This document shows positions 8,098 through 15,353 of a DNA stretch of 38,533 nt, one piece after another. Source of the DNA: Candidatus Yanofskyibacteriota bacterium (GTDB taxonomy: Bacteria > Patescibacteriota > Minisyncoccia > 2-02-FULL-40-12 > IGHO2-12-FULL-4); assembly GCA_016181105.1 (NCBI GenBank), contig JACOZX010000017.1:1-38533 (forward strand), written 5' to 3'. Numbering within the stretch: the first letter of the stretch is position 1; each line of letters starts with the position of its first letter. The translations under genes were made by a program, and so were the position numbers. The notes beneath the pieces are model-generated. The model was given only the letters and a program-made list of their open reading frames with translations, did not search any database and had not been told where the DNA came from.

Positions 8098-9456
8098 CTA
8101 CAAAGCAAATTCTTCATCTAGCTTAGACACAACCGCCTCAACACGAATTCGGCTTTTTATTACTTCGGCCAAAGCCTCAGCCGAGCTTTCTTCGCCTTGA
8201 ACAACAAAGACTTTTTTCAGTTTTTTCTCTTGATTAGATCTCTTAACCCATTCAACCAAAGCCAATTGGTCAGCATGAGCAGAGTAGCCGCCGATACCTT
8301 TAACCAAACAATTAACCGGCACGCTCTCGCCAAAAATTGTTACCTCTTTTTGGCCGTCTAAAATCCTTCTGCCCAAACTGCCCTCCACCTGATAACCCAC
8401 AAATACAATGGCGCTGTTTGGGTCGGAAAGATACCTTCTCTCATGGTGTAAAATTCTGCCGCCGTTAGACATGCCGGAGCCAGCAATGATTATTTTGGGC
8501 GGCGCAACGTCATTTATTTTTTTTGAGTCCATAGCTGTTTCGGTCTGCCGCAAACCCGGGAAATTAAAAATATTACTGCCAAATTCCTGCGCCTCTTTTT
8601 TTAAATAGTCAGGGTATTTATTATAAACTTCGGTCATTCTGGCCGCCAAAGGGCTATCAATAAAAACCGGCAACTCGGAAATAAGACCGGCACTTAAAAG
8701 CTTGCTTATTTCAAAAAGCATCTCTTGCGTCCTTTCAATGGCAAACGATGGAATCATCAGAGTGCCGCCGCTATGAATAACATGCTCAACAACCTCTCTG
8801 AAAACTTTACTTCTTTGGTCAACATCTTCGTGGACCCTGCTTCCGTAAGCCGACTCAATCACTACATAGTCGGCATCTTTGATAAAATCTTTATCCGGCA
8901 AAAGAAGTGAAGGCGAATTGCCCAAGTCGCCTGTAAAATAAATCTTTTTGGTTTCGCCATTTTCTTTATAATCAAAACATATAACAGCTGAACCGAGAAT
9001 GTGACCGGCATTTAAAAAGGTGGCGGTAACGTCGTCCAATATCTTAATCCTCTGATAGTAGTCGACGCCCTCAACTATCTCCATCACGGCATCAATATCT
9101 GCAACCTCATAAAGAGGTTCGTGGTTGTCTTTTTTAGCCTCTTCAGCCATCAACCTCCAGTTGTCTGGAAAAGCCCTAGCCATCAAATCTTTTGTCGGTT
9201 TAGTGGTGAAAACCTTGCCCCTAAAACCCTCCTTATAAAGTTTGGGGAGTCTGCCGATGTGATCAGTGTGACTGTGAGTCAAAAAAACAAAATCAATGCT
9301 CTTGGGGTCATATTTAAAAGCAGAATAGTTTAACTCTTCCGCATACTTGGAGCCCTGAAAAAGCCCGCAGTCAACTAAAATTTTTGCGCTGCCGGTATCC
9401 AATAAATAATTTGCCCCAGTCACCGACATCGCCCCGCCATAGAAAGTTAAATGCAT
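8098..9456 (-). CDS. Metallo-beta-lactamase/beta-CASP RNA-processing nuclease
   Basis: 452 aa. The N-terminal metallo-beta-lactamase domain has motif HSHTDH (61-66) and further zinc ligands in AGHILGSA and FTGDLG. The inserted beta-CASP domain (about 200-330) and the C-terminal RNA-specificity part with SGMSNGGRILHH and GYSAHADQ (motif C histidine) match the CPSF-73/Ysh1-like bacterial family. The expected role is endo- or exonucleolytic RNA processing or turnover in the cytoplasm. It starts 18 nt after the Nudix stop and lies in the same probable transcript. Confidence 0.9.
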   Translation of the reverse strand: MHLTFYGGAMSVTGANYLLDTGSAKILVDCGLFQGSKYAEELNYSAFKYDPKSIDFVFLTHSHTDHIGRLPKLYKEGFRGKVFTTKPTKDLMARAFPDNWRLMAEEAKKDNHEPLYEVADIDAVMEIVEGVDYYQRIKILDDVTATFLNAGHILGSAVICFDYKENGETKKIYFTGDLGNSPSLLLPDKDFIKDADYVVIESAYGSRVHEDVDQRSKVFREVVEHVIHSGGTLMIPSFAIERTQEMLFEISKLLSAGLISELPVFIDSPLAARMTEVYNKYPDYLKKEAQEFGSNIFNFPGLRQTETAMDSKKINDVAPPKIIIAGSGMSNGGRILHHERRYLSDPNSAIVFVGYQVEGSLGRRILDGQKEVTIFGESVPVNCLVKGIGGYSAHADQLALVEWVKRSNQEKKLKKVFVVQGEESSAEALAEVIKSRIRVEAVVSKLDEEFAL

Positions 9457-9474
9457 AAATGCAAAATCAAAATA

Positions 9475-9897
9475 CTACTCAAAATATTTTTCCAATACGT
9501 CAAAAAAAACGCTACCATCGTCAACCTTTTTATAGCTATCCTTATCTACCCACCTAAAGTCATTATGCTCATCGCTTAATTTTAGTTCGCCAGAAACATA
9601 TTTACACTTAAATCCCACGAGATATACCACCCTTGGATAATTCCTGTGATTTTTGGGAAACTCGTAATACCAAACAGAGAAGGGTCTAAAAACTTCAATC
9701 TTAAGGCCAGTTTCCTCCAAAACTTCTCTTTGAAGTGAATGTGTCAAGCTGGAAGCGTCTCCATTTTTAGCTTCACCTTCTTGAATCTTACCGCCGGGAA
9801 AATCAAGACCTTCCATCGGATCGTTAAGAACAAGAACTTTACCGTCCTTTTCAATAAATGCCTTTTGGCCTACACAAAATAACGCATCGTCTTTCAT
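9475..9897 (-). CDS. Nudix hydrolase with expanded Nudix box
   Basis: 140 aa, Nudix fold. The box is recognisable: GGKIQEGE (the G-x5-E part) followed by REVLEETGL (the R-E-x2-E-E-x-G part). Between them are 14 residues rather than the canonical 7, so the loop before the catalytic helix carries a 7-residue insertion. Nudix enzymes hydrolyse nucleoside diphosphates linked to another group, such as oxidised dNTPs or sugar nucleotides. A likely promoter lies at 9925-9954. The metal-binding REx2EE residues are intact, so activity is plausible. The substrate is unknown. Confidence 0.85.
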   Translation of the reverse strand: MKDDALFCVGQKAFIEKDGKVLVLNDPMEGLDFPGGKIQEGEAKNGDASSLTHSLQREVLEETGLKIEVFRPFSVWYYEFPKNHRNYPRVVYLVGFKCKYVSGELKLSDEHNDFRWVDKDSYKKVDDGSVFFDVLEKYFE

Positions 9898-9924
9898 AAT
9901 TTCAATCTTATCAATTTTTATCCC

Positions 9925-9954
9925 ACTATACCATCCGTTATTTTATGTTTTCAA
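9925..9954 (-). promoter_or_regulatory. Promoter of the Nudix-nuclease transcript
   Basis: On the minus strand TTGAAA (9954-9949), an 18-nt spacer and TATAGT (9930-9925). Transcription would start near 9918, about 20 nt before the Nudix start codon. Confidence 0.6.
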
Positions 9955-9971
9955 TGGCTGTGGATAAATTA

Positions 9972-10000
9972 TTGACTTTCCACCTCCAATTTGATAATAT
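9972..10000 (+). promoter_or_regulatory. Consensus promoter facing away from all genes
   Basis: TTGACT (9972-9977), a 17-nt spacer, TAATAT (9995-10000). It is one of the best promoters in the window, yet no plus-strand gene follows. Transcription would begin near 10007 and meet a hairpin with a T-tract within about 50 nt. Confidence 0.7.
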
Positions 10001-10006
10001 TTCGAT

Positions 10007-10062
10007 ATCACTACGAAAAGGACCCCTATGCAGTTTTGCTGTATCGGGGGCCTTTTTATTTT
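10007..10062 (+). ncRNA. Candidate tiny non-coding RNA
   Basis: A strong promoter (9972-10000) is followed by a 14-position hairpin (10020-10052) and a T-tract (TTTTTATTTTTT). The predicted RNA is about 50-55 nt and consists mostly of the terminator hairpin plus an unpaired 5' ACTACGAAAA-type leader. Its 3' end is antisense to the last codons of the NYN gene. It could act on that mRNA's 3' end or on other targets, or be a simple decoy transcript. No RNA family was recognised. Confidence 0.5.
10020..10052. terminator. Bidirectional hairpin terminator after the NYN gene
   Basis: GGACCCCTATGCAG (10020-10033) pairs with CTGTATCGGGGGCC (10039-10052), with two mismatches and one wobble. On the plus strand it is followed by TTTTTATTTTTT; on the minus strand by CTTTTCG. 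It starts 3 nt past the NYN stop codon, so it probably ends the minus-strand transcript as well as the plus-strand tiny RNA. Confidence 0.75.
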
Positions 10063-10541
10063 TTATTCACTTTAAATTTTACCCAATCCAGATATAGTAT
10101 TCTTGCGCTGGTTCTTTTTAAAAGCACGGAACAATGGTTGCTCGGAGAAACAATAGCTAAAATCTTGTTTCTCCCCTGCAAAAATTTGACTAGACTGGCA
10201 TAATCGCCATCACTAGAAATGATAACCGCTTTATCAAAAACATTTTCATAAGTATCACAAACCGTTCGCAAAACTAAATCTGCATCGCAGTTTCCTTTTG
10301 CTTTTCCTTCACCGTCATAAATAGTTTCCTTGAAAACCAAAGTAAAACCAACTTCCTGAAGACGAGTATATAAATCTTTATATTTGGGTATCAGGCCTAG
10401 AAAAAGATAAGCCCGTTTAATTTTATATTTACTACTCAACCAAAGACGTAATCTTTTATAATCAAGCTCCCAACCCAAGTCAGCAACACCCTTATGAAGG
10501 TTAGCCCCATCAATATATGCGAAATTGTTTTCGGGGTTCAT
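10056..10541 (-). CDS. NYN-domain ribonuclease (LabA/DUF88-like)
   Basis: 161 aa, PIN-like NYN fold. Acidic metal-binding positions are visible in FAYIDGANLH (D11), KGNCDADLVLR (about 82-92, two Asp) and IISSDGDYASLV (about 108-119), matching the LabA/DUF88 pattern. The family contains RNA endonucleases of tRNA/mRNA turnover. Last gene of a probable four-gene transcript (12130 to 10056), it begins 17 nt after the presenilin-like gene and is followed directly by a hairpin terminator that overlaps the antisense tiny-RNA candidate. Confidence 0.82.
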   Translation of the reverse strand: MNPENNFAYIDGANLHKGVADLGWELDYKRLRLWLSSKYKIKRAYLFLGLIPKYKDLYTRLQEVGFTLVFKETIYDGEGKAKGNCDADLVLRTVCDTYENVFDKAVIISSDGDYASLVKFLQGRNKILAIVSPSNHCSVLLKRTSARILYLDWVKFKVNKK

Positions 10542-10558
10542 TGCAACTTTTTAGATAC

Positions 10559-11374
10559 TTAAATAATAAGCATCGTAATCAAATATCCGATTATTGACAT
10601 TGCCGCGATAGGCGGCAAAGCGGCCATTGGTTTTCTTTCTTTTTGATTTGCAAATAAAAGATGAGTGATAACAAAACCAGCCACTGCAAAAACCGCAACC
10701 AGCCAAGCTTGTATCAAAGAAACCCTGACGAGAGAGGAAACTAAAATTAAAGGCAAGGCCACATCGCCGCTTCCCAAAATCATAAACTGTTCGCCTAACT
10801 TCATATTCCCGGTTTTTTCTTTAAAATCTGAAAATCTGTTCGGAATGACCAGTCCAAAAATTGCATTTGACCGTATCATGTTCTCTGCCATTTTTATCAT
10901 ATGGCCGGTAAAATAAACGGCAACAATATCGTAAACCGAGAATATTGCTAAAATTATAACTGCCGCAATTGGCGTAAGGCTTAATCCTAAAACAGAACCG
11001 ATTCCGGTAATAGCCAAGATCACGGCCAAATTTTGAACCGCAACCCTAGGTATCGCTAAAACTAAGATCAAAAACAAAACAAGAGTAATCAAGGCAACTG
11101 TCGGTGAAAGAAAAACAGAAAAAATAATTTGCGAACCGCTAAAAATAACCAACCAAAGAAAAATCTTAAAAAAAATCCGGCTCGGCTTGCCTTGCCTGAA
11201 AACAAAAAAAATAAAAACCAAAAGCACCGCGGAAAAAATAAAAATATCCCAAAAAGAAAACTTAAAATCAAGAGATGGCAGACCCGCAGACGGCAACAAG
11301 GATAACTGCCTTTGAACAGTCAGAAGCCCCAAAATTTGCGCAGACGCAAACAAAATTACTCCTTTTATAATCAT
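10559..11374 (-). CDS. Presenilin/signal-peptide-peptidase-like membrane protease
   Basis: 271 aa with about eight to nine membrane helices. It carries the aspartic intramembrane protease signature: YD at 148-149 in IFSVYDIVAVYFTGHM, GSGD at 201-204, and a PAL-like PPI at 254-256 in AALPPIAAM. These match the A22 presenilin/SPP-like family found in archaea and some bacteria, which cuts substrates within the membrane. Its start codon overlaps the stop of the preceding small membrane gene by 4 nt (ATGA), implying translational coupling. Substrates are not known; the two upstream membrane-anchored proteins are natural candidates. Confidence 0.85.
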   Translation of the reverse strand: MIIKGVILFASAQILGLLTVQRQLSLLPSAGLPSLDFKFSFWDIFIFSAVLLVFIFFVFRQGKPSRIFFKIFLWLVIFSGSQIIFSVFLSPTVALITLVLFLILVLAIPRVAVQNLAVILAITGIGSVLGLSLTPIAAVIILAIFSVYDIVAVYFTGHMIKMAENMIRSNAIFGLVIPNRFSDFKEKTGNMKLGEQFMILGSGDVALPLILVSSLVRVSLIQAWLVAVFAVAGFVITHLLFANQKERKPMAALPPIAAMSIIGYLITMLII

Positions 11375-11667
11375 CTGGTCCAGGGTTTATCCGGATATTT
11401 CTTTAAAATATAACGATACTTACTTTCGCTTTCAGGTATGATAACTACGGATATATTATCTTCCAGCCAGCCATCTATTAGTTTCCTTTCCGGCACGGAA
11501 ACCACTTTAATTCTTTTTATGTTGCTGGCCTGTAAAGTTTCCACGTCAATATCCGAGTTAAAATTTTTTATGATAATAAAAAAGAAAAATATAAAGAAAA
11601 GAGCAAGGCCAATCAAAAAGATAATTCCCAAAGACGACTCCACTTTTATGGTTAAAAGATTTTTCAT
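11371..11667 (-). CDS. Small single-span membrane protein
   Basis: 98 aa, not recognised. One strong membrane helix (about 13-35, IIFLIGLALFFIFFFFIII) is followed by a soluble 60-residue tail with alternating hydrophobic residues (IKVVSVPER, SVVIIPESE) suggesting a small alpha/beta domain. It sits 7 nt after the cupredoxin-like gene and overlaps the presenilin-like gene by 4 nt. The tight coupling suggests it is a partner or substrate of the protease; that is inference. Confidence 0.65.
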   Translation of the reverse strand: MKNLLTIKVESSLGIIFLIGLALFFIFFFFIIIKNFNSDIDVETLQASNIKRIKVVSVPERKLIDGWLEDNISVVIIPESESKYRYILKKYPDKPWTR

Positions 11668-11674
11668 AATTGGT

Positions 11675-12130
11675 TTACTGCTTAATTATGATGGTGCCGG
11701 CTTCGTTTGGATTTCTCTCGTTGTAATAGTCAAAAACACCGGCTGTCTGGAAAGTGTAGTCAAATCCTTGGTCCGGAAGAATTTCTTTAGTGGTTTGAAA
11801 TCCCAAGCTTTCTTTGTTTTTAACAGAGCTTTGTGATGTTATTTTTATTGGAAAAAGACTTTTGTTTTGAAACTGAACGGAGTCTCCTTGATGAATTCTT
11901 AGATTGGTTGGACTAAAAACTCCACCGCTATAAAATATGGAATAGGTGCGGGACGGCCTGCTTGAGATGTTTGAACCGGTTGATGAAGAAGCAGAATCCG
12001 GACTACTGCCGCCAAAATAGGTGATTGCGACTGATAGCAAGATTAAAAGCAAAATAACTAAAATCCAAGACAACCCCTTGGGTTCAGAGTTTTCTGATTT
12101 ATTCAATAATTTTTCCTTTATTGACGGCAT
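11675..12130 (-). CDS. Membrane-anchored cupredoxin-like protein lacking copper ligands
   Basis: 151 aa. Residues 20-40 form a membrane anchor, followed by a Ser-rich linker and a C-terminal beta-sandwich of about 85 residues: GGVFSPTNLRIHQGDSVQFQN, then DYTFQTAGVFDYYNERNPNEAGTIII. This is the cupredoxin pattern (GxFxY near the end, then the T1 copper loop). The loop reads YYNERNPNEAG where Cys, His and Met ligands would be, so no type-1 copper site is visible. It may be a structural or ligand-binding domain. First gene of the transcript with the presenilin-like protease and NYN genes. Confidence 0.7.
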   Translation of the reverse strand: MPSIKEKLLNKSENSEPKGLSWILVILLLILLSVAITYFGGSSPDSASSSTGSNISSRPSRTYSIFYSGGVFSPTNLRIHQGDSVQFQNKSLFPIKITSQSSVKNKESLGFQTTKEILPDQGFDYTFQTAGVFDYYNERNPNEAGTIIIKQ

Positions 12131-12142
12131 AATTAGAGATTA

Positions 12143-12172
12143 TCTATAACTATAATAACTGAATTTATGCAA
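12143..12172 (-). promoter_or_regulatory. Probable promoter of the cupredoxin-presenilin transcript
   Basis: On the minus strand TTGCAT (12172-12167), 18 nt, TATAGA (12148-12143). An overlapping TATAGT is also present. The start point would be about 6 nt before the ATG at 12130, again a nearly leaderless arrangement. Confidence 0.4.
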
Positions 12173-12179
12173 AAAACAA

Positions 12180-12200
12180 AATCCCGAAAGTGGCGGGATT
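12180..12200 (-). terminator. Terminator of the PIN-like gene
   Basis: AATCCCG / CGGGATT, a 7-bp stem with a 7-nt loop, followed on the minus strand by TTGTTTTTTG. The stem overlaps the stop codon of the gene. Confidence 0.8.
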
Positions 12201-12702
12201 AAGAATGTTCGACTAAAAAATTTATTAAAGACTGCGATACGGCTGCTAGGATAGCCTTGCTTCCAGCGTTTGGTTTATGTTTAACCCAAACAACAAAAAG
12301 CGGGACCGATAGTTCTTTTTCGGTAAACAAAATTTTATTTTCTATGGGCATGATTACTCCGCCAATTTGTTGGTTGTCTTCTTTTTTCTCTTTCACAACA
12401 TCTTCTAAAAAATCATGGTCTCTTGTTAAAAACACAAGTCTTGGTTTAATATCCTGAAACAGGCATTTTAAAACATGGTGGTCGGAAAATATGACCTGCT
12501 TGGCAAGTTGCATTACCTGATAATCTTTTCTTCCTTTCTTTTCGCCATCAAGCCTTTTTCTTACATGAAAAATCGGAAAAAATAAGGTAAAAAGTTCTAA
12601 TTTTTCATCGGTTTTTTTTAGAAAAAAATTCAGAATTTTTTCGTCCATATTCGCAATGTTCTCATCCAAAAAAACAAAAACCGGAATTGTCTCTGTCTCC
12701 AA
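12199..12702 (-). CDS. PIN-like domain protein, function unknown
   Basis: 167 aa. The N-terminus VFVFLDENIANMD and the mid-protein LVFLTRDHDFLEDV (about 89-102) recall the Asp-Glu-Asn and Thr-Arg-Asp-x-Asp-Phe acidic motifs of DUF5615/Mut7-C-type PIN-like nucleases. DYQVMQLAKQVIFSDHHVLK lies between. The homology is by motif only. The start is TTG (complement of 12700-12702), chosen because an AGGAG site lies 8-9 nt upstream and no ATG exists near the first motif. The gene stands alone between two terminators (12777-12797 upstream, 12180-12200 downstream). Confidence 0.6.
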   Translation of the reverse strand: METETIPVFVFLDENIANMDEKILNFFLKKTDEKLELFTLFFPIFHVRKRLDGEKKGRKDYQVMQLAKQVIFSDHHVLKCLFQDIKPRLVFLTRDHDFLEDVVKEKKEDNQQIGGVIMPIENKILFTEKELSVPLFVVWVKHKPNAGSKAILAAVSQSLINFLVEHS

Positions 12703-12776
12703 ACAGCCGCTCCTAGTTTTTTAAGGTCCGACTTAATGAGAATAAGTTAACAGATTGCCAAAATTTTGTAAACAAA

Positions 12777-12797
12777 AAGCGGATTTTTAGCCCGCTT
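12777..12797 (-). terminator. Terminator of the ruvA-femAB-murE transcript
   Basis: AAGCGG (12777-12782) pairs with CCGCTT (12792-12797). On the minus strand a TTTTTG run follows. The hairpin overlaps the stop codon of the 123-aa membrane protein gene. Confidence 0.75.
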
Positions 12798-13167
12798 ACT
12801 CCAAAACAAGTTTTCTGAAGCCGCCGATCTCGGAAACTTTCAGTTGTTTTGCTTCCTTTTTCATCTCCCCAGAAAATGCGTCTTTGGGGAAGATATAAAC
12901 TCTTAAATTTCTTACTACTCGGTCTTTCTTATTTTCAATACCCAAAACCATGTCCGAGCCTCTTTCCTGAATAAAAGAAACCTCGAAAACGCCGTTGTGT
13001 ATCTCCTTAGACGGCTCTCCGCTGAAAGGAGCTTTGACCAAAACGATGGCTAAAAAAATAAAGCCGAAAAACGACAAAACTAAATCATAAACATCTTCGT
13101 CCCTGACAGCCGCCTTAATTAAAATCATAAAGTTCACAGATAGTCCCAAAAATAAAAGAAATATCAA
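12796..13167 (-). CDS. Small membrane protein of unknown function
   Basis: 123 aa, not recognised. Two N-terminal membrane helices (about 1-18 and 30-45) are followed by a soluble beta-rich domain of about 75 residues (GVFEVSFIQERGSDMVLGIE, RNLRVYIFPKDAF). It lies 29 nt after the murE-like gene and is last in the transcript, so it may serve the envelope. No cysteine or catalytic motif is apparent. Confidence 0.6.
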   Translation of the reverse strand: MIFLLFLGLSVNFMILIKAAVRDEDVYDLVLSFFGFIFLAIVLVKAPFSGEPSKEIHNGVFEVSFIQERGSDMVLGIENKKDRVVRNLRVYIFPKDAFSGEMKKEAKQLKVSEIGGFRKLVLE

Positions 13168-13196
13168 AAAAACCTTCCATCTTTTTTCTCCCTTTT

Positions 13197-14438
13197 TTAT
13201 TTTAAAAGTTCTTCTATTACCTTCTTATCGGACCAAGGAATCTTTTGGCCTCCGCTAACTGCCATGGAGGTTTCCGATCCCTTGCCCGTTATCACCACAA
13301 TATCACCTTCTTTAGCCAAAGTCAAGGCTTTTTTAATTGCTTCTTTTCTGTCAAGAATTTTTAGGATTTGGGATTTAGAATTTAGAATTTGCGAGAATCC
13401 CGAAGAAATTTGGTTTAGAATTTCTTCGGGATTCTCGTCGTATGGGTCTTCATCAGTTAAAATAATTTCGTCACAATACTTTGCGGCAATTCTGCCAAAC
13501 TCCGGCCTCTTCCACTTATCCCTGCCTCCCCCCGCCGCCCCGAGCACGCAAATCAATCTGCCGCCTAATGGCAAGCTCCTTTTCAAAGTTTGGTAAACCA
13601 TTTCCAGAGAATCCGGCGTATGAGCATAATCAACTACAACTTGAAAAGATTGACCAGCGTTAACATATTCCATCCTTCCGGGAATTGAGTTAACTTCAGT
13701 TAAAGCTTTTTTTATGACTTCCAAGCTAACGCCGTAATTTTCTGCCACCGCCACGGCCGCTAAAATATTGTATTTGTTAAAGTCACCATTTAGTTGAGTA
13801 GTCAGGCCTAGTTTCTCCCAATCGTGCCAGCCATACAAAATTTTTTTATTTGATTTGAATTTTTTAAATCTTTCCAAAAGAGGTTCGTCTTCGTTAAGAA
13901 TATGGGTGCGTTTGGTTTTTTTAAACAGCCGCTCTTTGGCTTTTATGTAGTTTTCAAAAGTGCCGTGATTTTCAATATGCTCTCTATGAATATTAGTCAA
14001 AACAGCCGCATCAAATTTTATACCCAGATGCCTTTTTTGTTTTATGCCCTCGGAGGTAACCTCCAAAACAACATATTTACAGCCAGCTTTTTTGGCTCGA
14101 TATAAAAACTGTTGAACCTTAAACCGGCCCGGCATGGTCATCTTTAAAGTATTGGGCCATTCTTTTTCTTTAATTTTGTATCCAAGTGAGCCGATCATGG
14201 CTATCGGTATTCCCGCTTTCTCAAAAATTTTAGCAATCAAAAAGACTGTTGTTGATTTGCCTTTGGTTCCCGTTACTCCGATAACTTTCATTGAGTGCGA
14301 GGGAAAACCGTAAAGCAAAGCCCCTAACCAAGCCAGTCCCCAGTGATAAATTGGCTGCCCGGCTTTAAACAGACTACGAGGCATGGACTTGCGGCCAAAA
14401 TCCAGCAACTTTTCTAAAATTTTATTTTCTTTAAACAT
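13197..14438 (-). CDS. MurE-like UDP-N-acetylmuramyl peptide synthetase
   Basis: 413-aa Mur ligase. ATP-binding P-loop VIGVTGTKGKSTT (about 52-64), conserved Mur motifs ILTNIHREHIENHGT, VVDYAHTPDSLE and GAAGGGRDKWKRPEFGRIA are present, and the C-terminal domain ends with VITGKGSE. It adds the third amino acid to UDP-MurNAc-dipeptide. The N-terminal UDP-binding domain is short (about 50 residues instead of about 90-100). Where MurE has DNPR for diaminopimelate, this protein reads EDPYDENP, so the arginine is lost and the amino acid may not be DAP. An insertion-like stretch QISSGFSQILNSKSQILKI coincides with two DNA repeats (13357-13437). The gene starts at the base after the femAB-like stop. 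Confidence 0.85.
   Translation of the reverse strand: MFKENKILEKLLDFGRKSMPRSLFKAGQPIYHWGLAWLGALLYGFPSHSMKVIGVTGTKGKSTTVFLIAKIFEKAGIPIAMIGSLGYKIKEKEWPNTLKMTMPGRFKVQQFLYRAKKAGCKYVVLEVTSEGIKQKRHLGIKFDAAVLTNIHREHIENHGTFENYIKAKERLFKKTKRTHILNEDEPLLERFKKFKSNKKILYGWHDWEKLGLTTQLNGDFNKYNILAAVAVAENYGVSLEVIKKALTEVNSIPGRMEYVNAGQSFQVVVDYAHTPDSLEMVYQTLKRSLPLGGRLICVLGAAGGGRDKWKRPEFGRIAAKYCDEIILTDEDPYDENPEEILNQISSGFSQILNSKSQILKILDRKEAIKKALTLAKEGDIVVITGKGSETSMAVSGGQKIPWSDKKVIEELLK
13357..13390. repeat. AT-rich tandem repeat inside murE
   Basis: Imperfect tandem units of the type TTTAGAATT / TTTGGGATT / TTTAGGATT, translated on the minus strand as SQILNSKSQILKI. The pattern interrupts an otherwise conserved C-terminal domain. 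Confidence 0.6.
13392..13437. repeat. 19-bp perfect inverted repeat inside murE
   Basis: Arms 13392-13410 and 13419-13437 are exact reverse complements (CGAGAATCCCGAAGAAATT and its complement) with an 8-nt loop. One arm encodes the natural-looking DENPEEI segment; the other encodes SSGFS. It looks like an inverted duplication. Confidence 0.85.
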
Positions 14439-15353
14439 TTAAAAAAACTTTCTTGCCATTTTGTAAGCCAAAAACCAGAACCAAGAGAGGGAAAGATCAA
14501 AAGAACCCGGATGCTCAACAACTTTCCCGCCCCAACCCAGTTTAAATCTTGTTACTCCCGGCCACTTATTGGCATCTATACCCCAAAAGTCATATAACTC
14601 AAAACCTAAAGCTTTTAACTCTTTAATCACTTCCCAATGTAACTTATGCGGAGCCATATAACTTCTGTAGTCGTAATCCGAAGCCCCGTGAAGATAGTAG
14701 GCAGTATTTTTATAAGTTAGCAAAATAAGTCCGGCAACCGGTTTGTCTTTATAATAAGCGAGGCTCAACCTTGATGTGATTTCTTTGCCGTCATTGAAAA
14801 ATTTCAAAAGTTTTTCGTAGTAATCTTTAGTATGAGAAGAAAATTTATCTCTCTTTGCGGTTTTTTTTATTAAGTTCCAGAAAGATTCAAAATCGTCGCT
14901 TTCTTTAACAACAATCCCGTTTTTTTCCGCAACTTTAATGTTGTATCTGGTTTTGTGATGCATCGCGTCAAGTAAGTCGTCTTCACTTTTGAACAAATCC
15001 AAAATAACTGTTTTGGACGGTTGTATTTCTTTTTTAGATTTTTTAAATTTATGCTCCGCAAAAACCTGAGCAACACCGTCGGACACAGGTTCCATTTTTA
15101 TAAAAATTGATTTTTCTTTTTTGGCTAGTTCCCGCAACCAGACAACAAAGTTGCTTATCGGATTTTTTAAACCTCCGGCCATAGAATTAAAATCCATCTC
15201 CGGCCCGTGAGCAACGTAAAGATAGCTTTTCTTGAAAGGCTCGGGCAATTTTATAACTCCCGCTTTAATTCCCTCTTTGTCATATTCAAAAACAGGCCTA
15301 CTTAAAGACCTTTGAAAGTCAAGCCAGTCTTTTGATTGGAGAAAACTGCTCAT
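14439..15353 (-). CDS. FemAB/FemX-like peptidyltransferase
   Basis: 304 aa with the tandem GNAT-like fold of FemABX proteins: MHHKTRYNIKVAEKNGIVV (about 132-150), central SRLSLAYYKDKPVAGLILLTY, then YYLHGASDYDYRSYMAPHKLHWEVIKELKALGFELYDFWGID and FKLGWGGKVVEHPG at the end. Family members add amino acids from aminoacyl-tRNA to the peptidoglycan stem peptide to make interpeptide bridges. The start overlaps the ruvA stop by 4 nt (ATGA), and the stop codon touches the murE-like start codon. The neighbouring murE-like gene supports a cell-wall role. Confidence 0.88.
   Translation of the reverse strand: MSSFLQSKDWLDFQRSLSRPVFEYDKEGIKAGVIKLPEPFKKSYLYVAHGPEMDFNSMAGGLKNPISNFVVWLRELAKKEKSIFIKMEPVSDGVAQVFAEHKFKKSKKEIQPSKTVILDLFKSEDDLLDAMHHKTRYNIKVAEKNGIVVKESDDFESFWNLIKKTAKRDKFSSHTKDYYEKLLKFFNDGKEITSRLSLAYYKDKPVAGLILLTYKNTAYYLHGASDYDYRSYMAPHKLHWEVIKELKALGFELYDFWGIDANKWPGVTRFKLGWGGKVVEHPGSFDLSLSWFWFLAYKMARKFF

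Noticed and set aside
10028-10075. A 15-codon frame (MQFCCIGG...) on the plus strand behind AAAAGGA inside the tiny-RNA candidate.
   Set aside because: It is made of the terminator hairpin and its T-tract. Its hydrophobic codons follow from that, and the stop lies past the likely RNA end.
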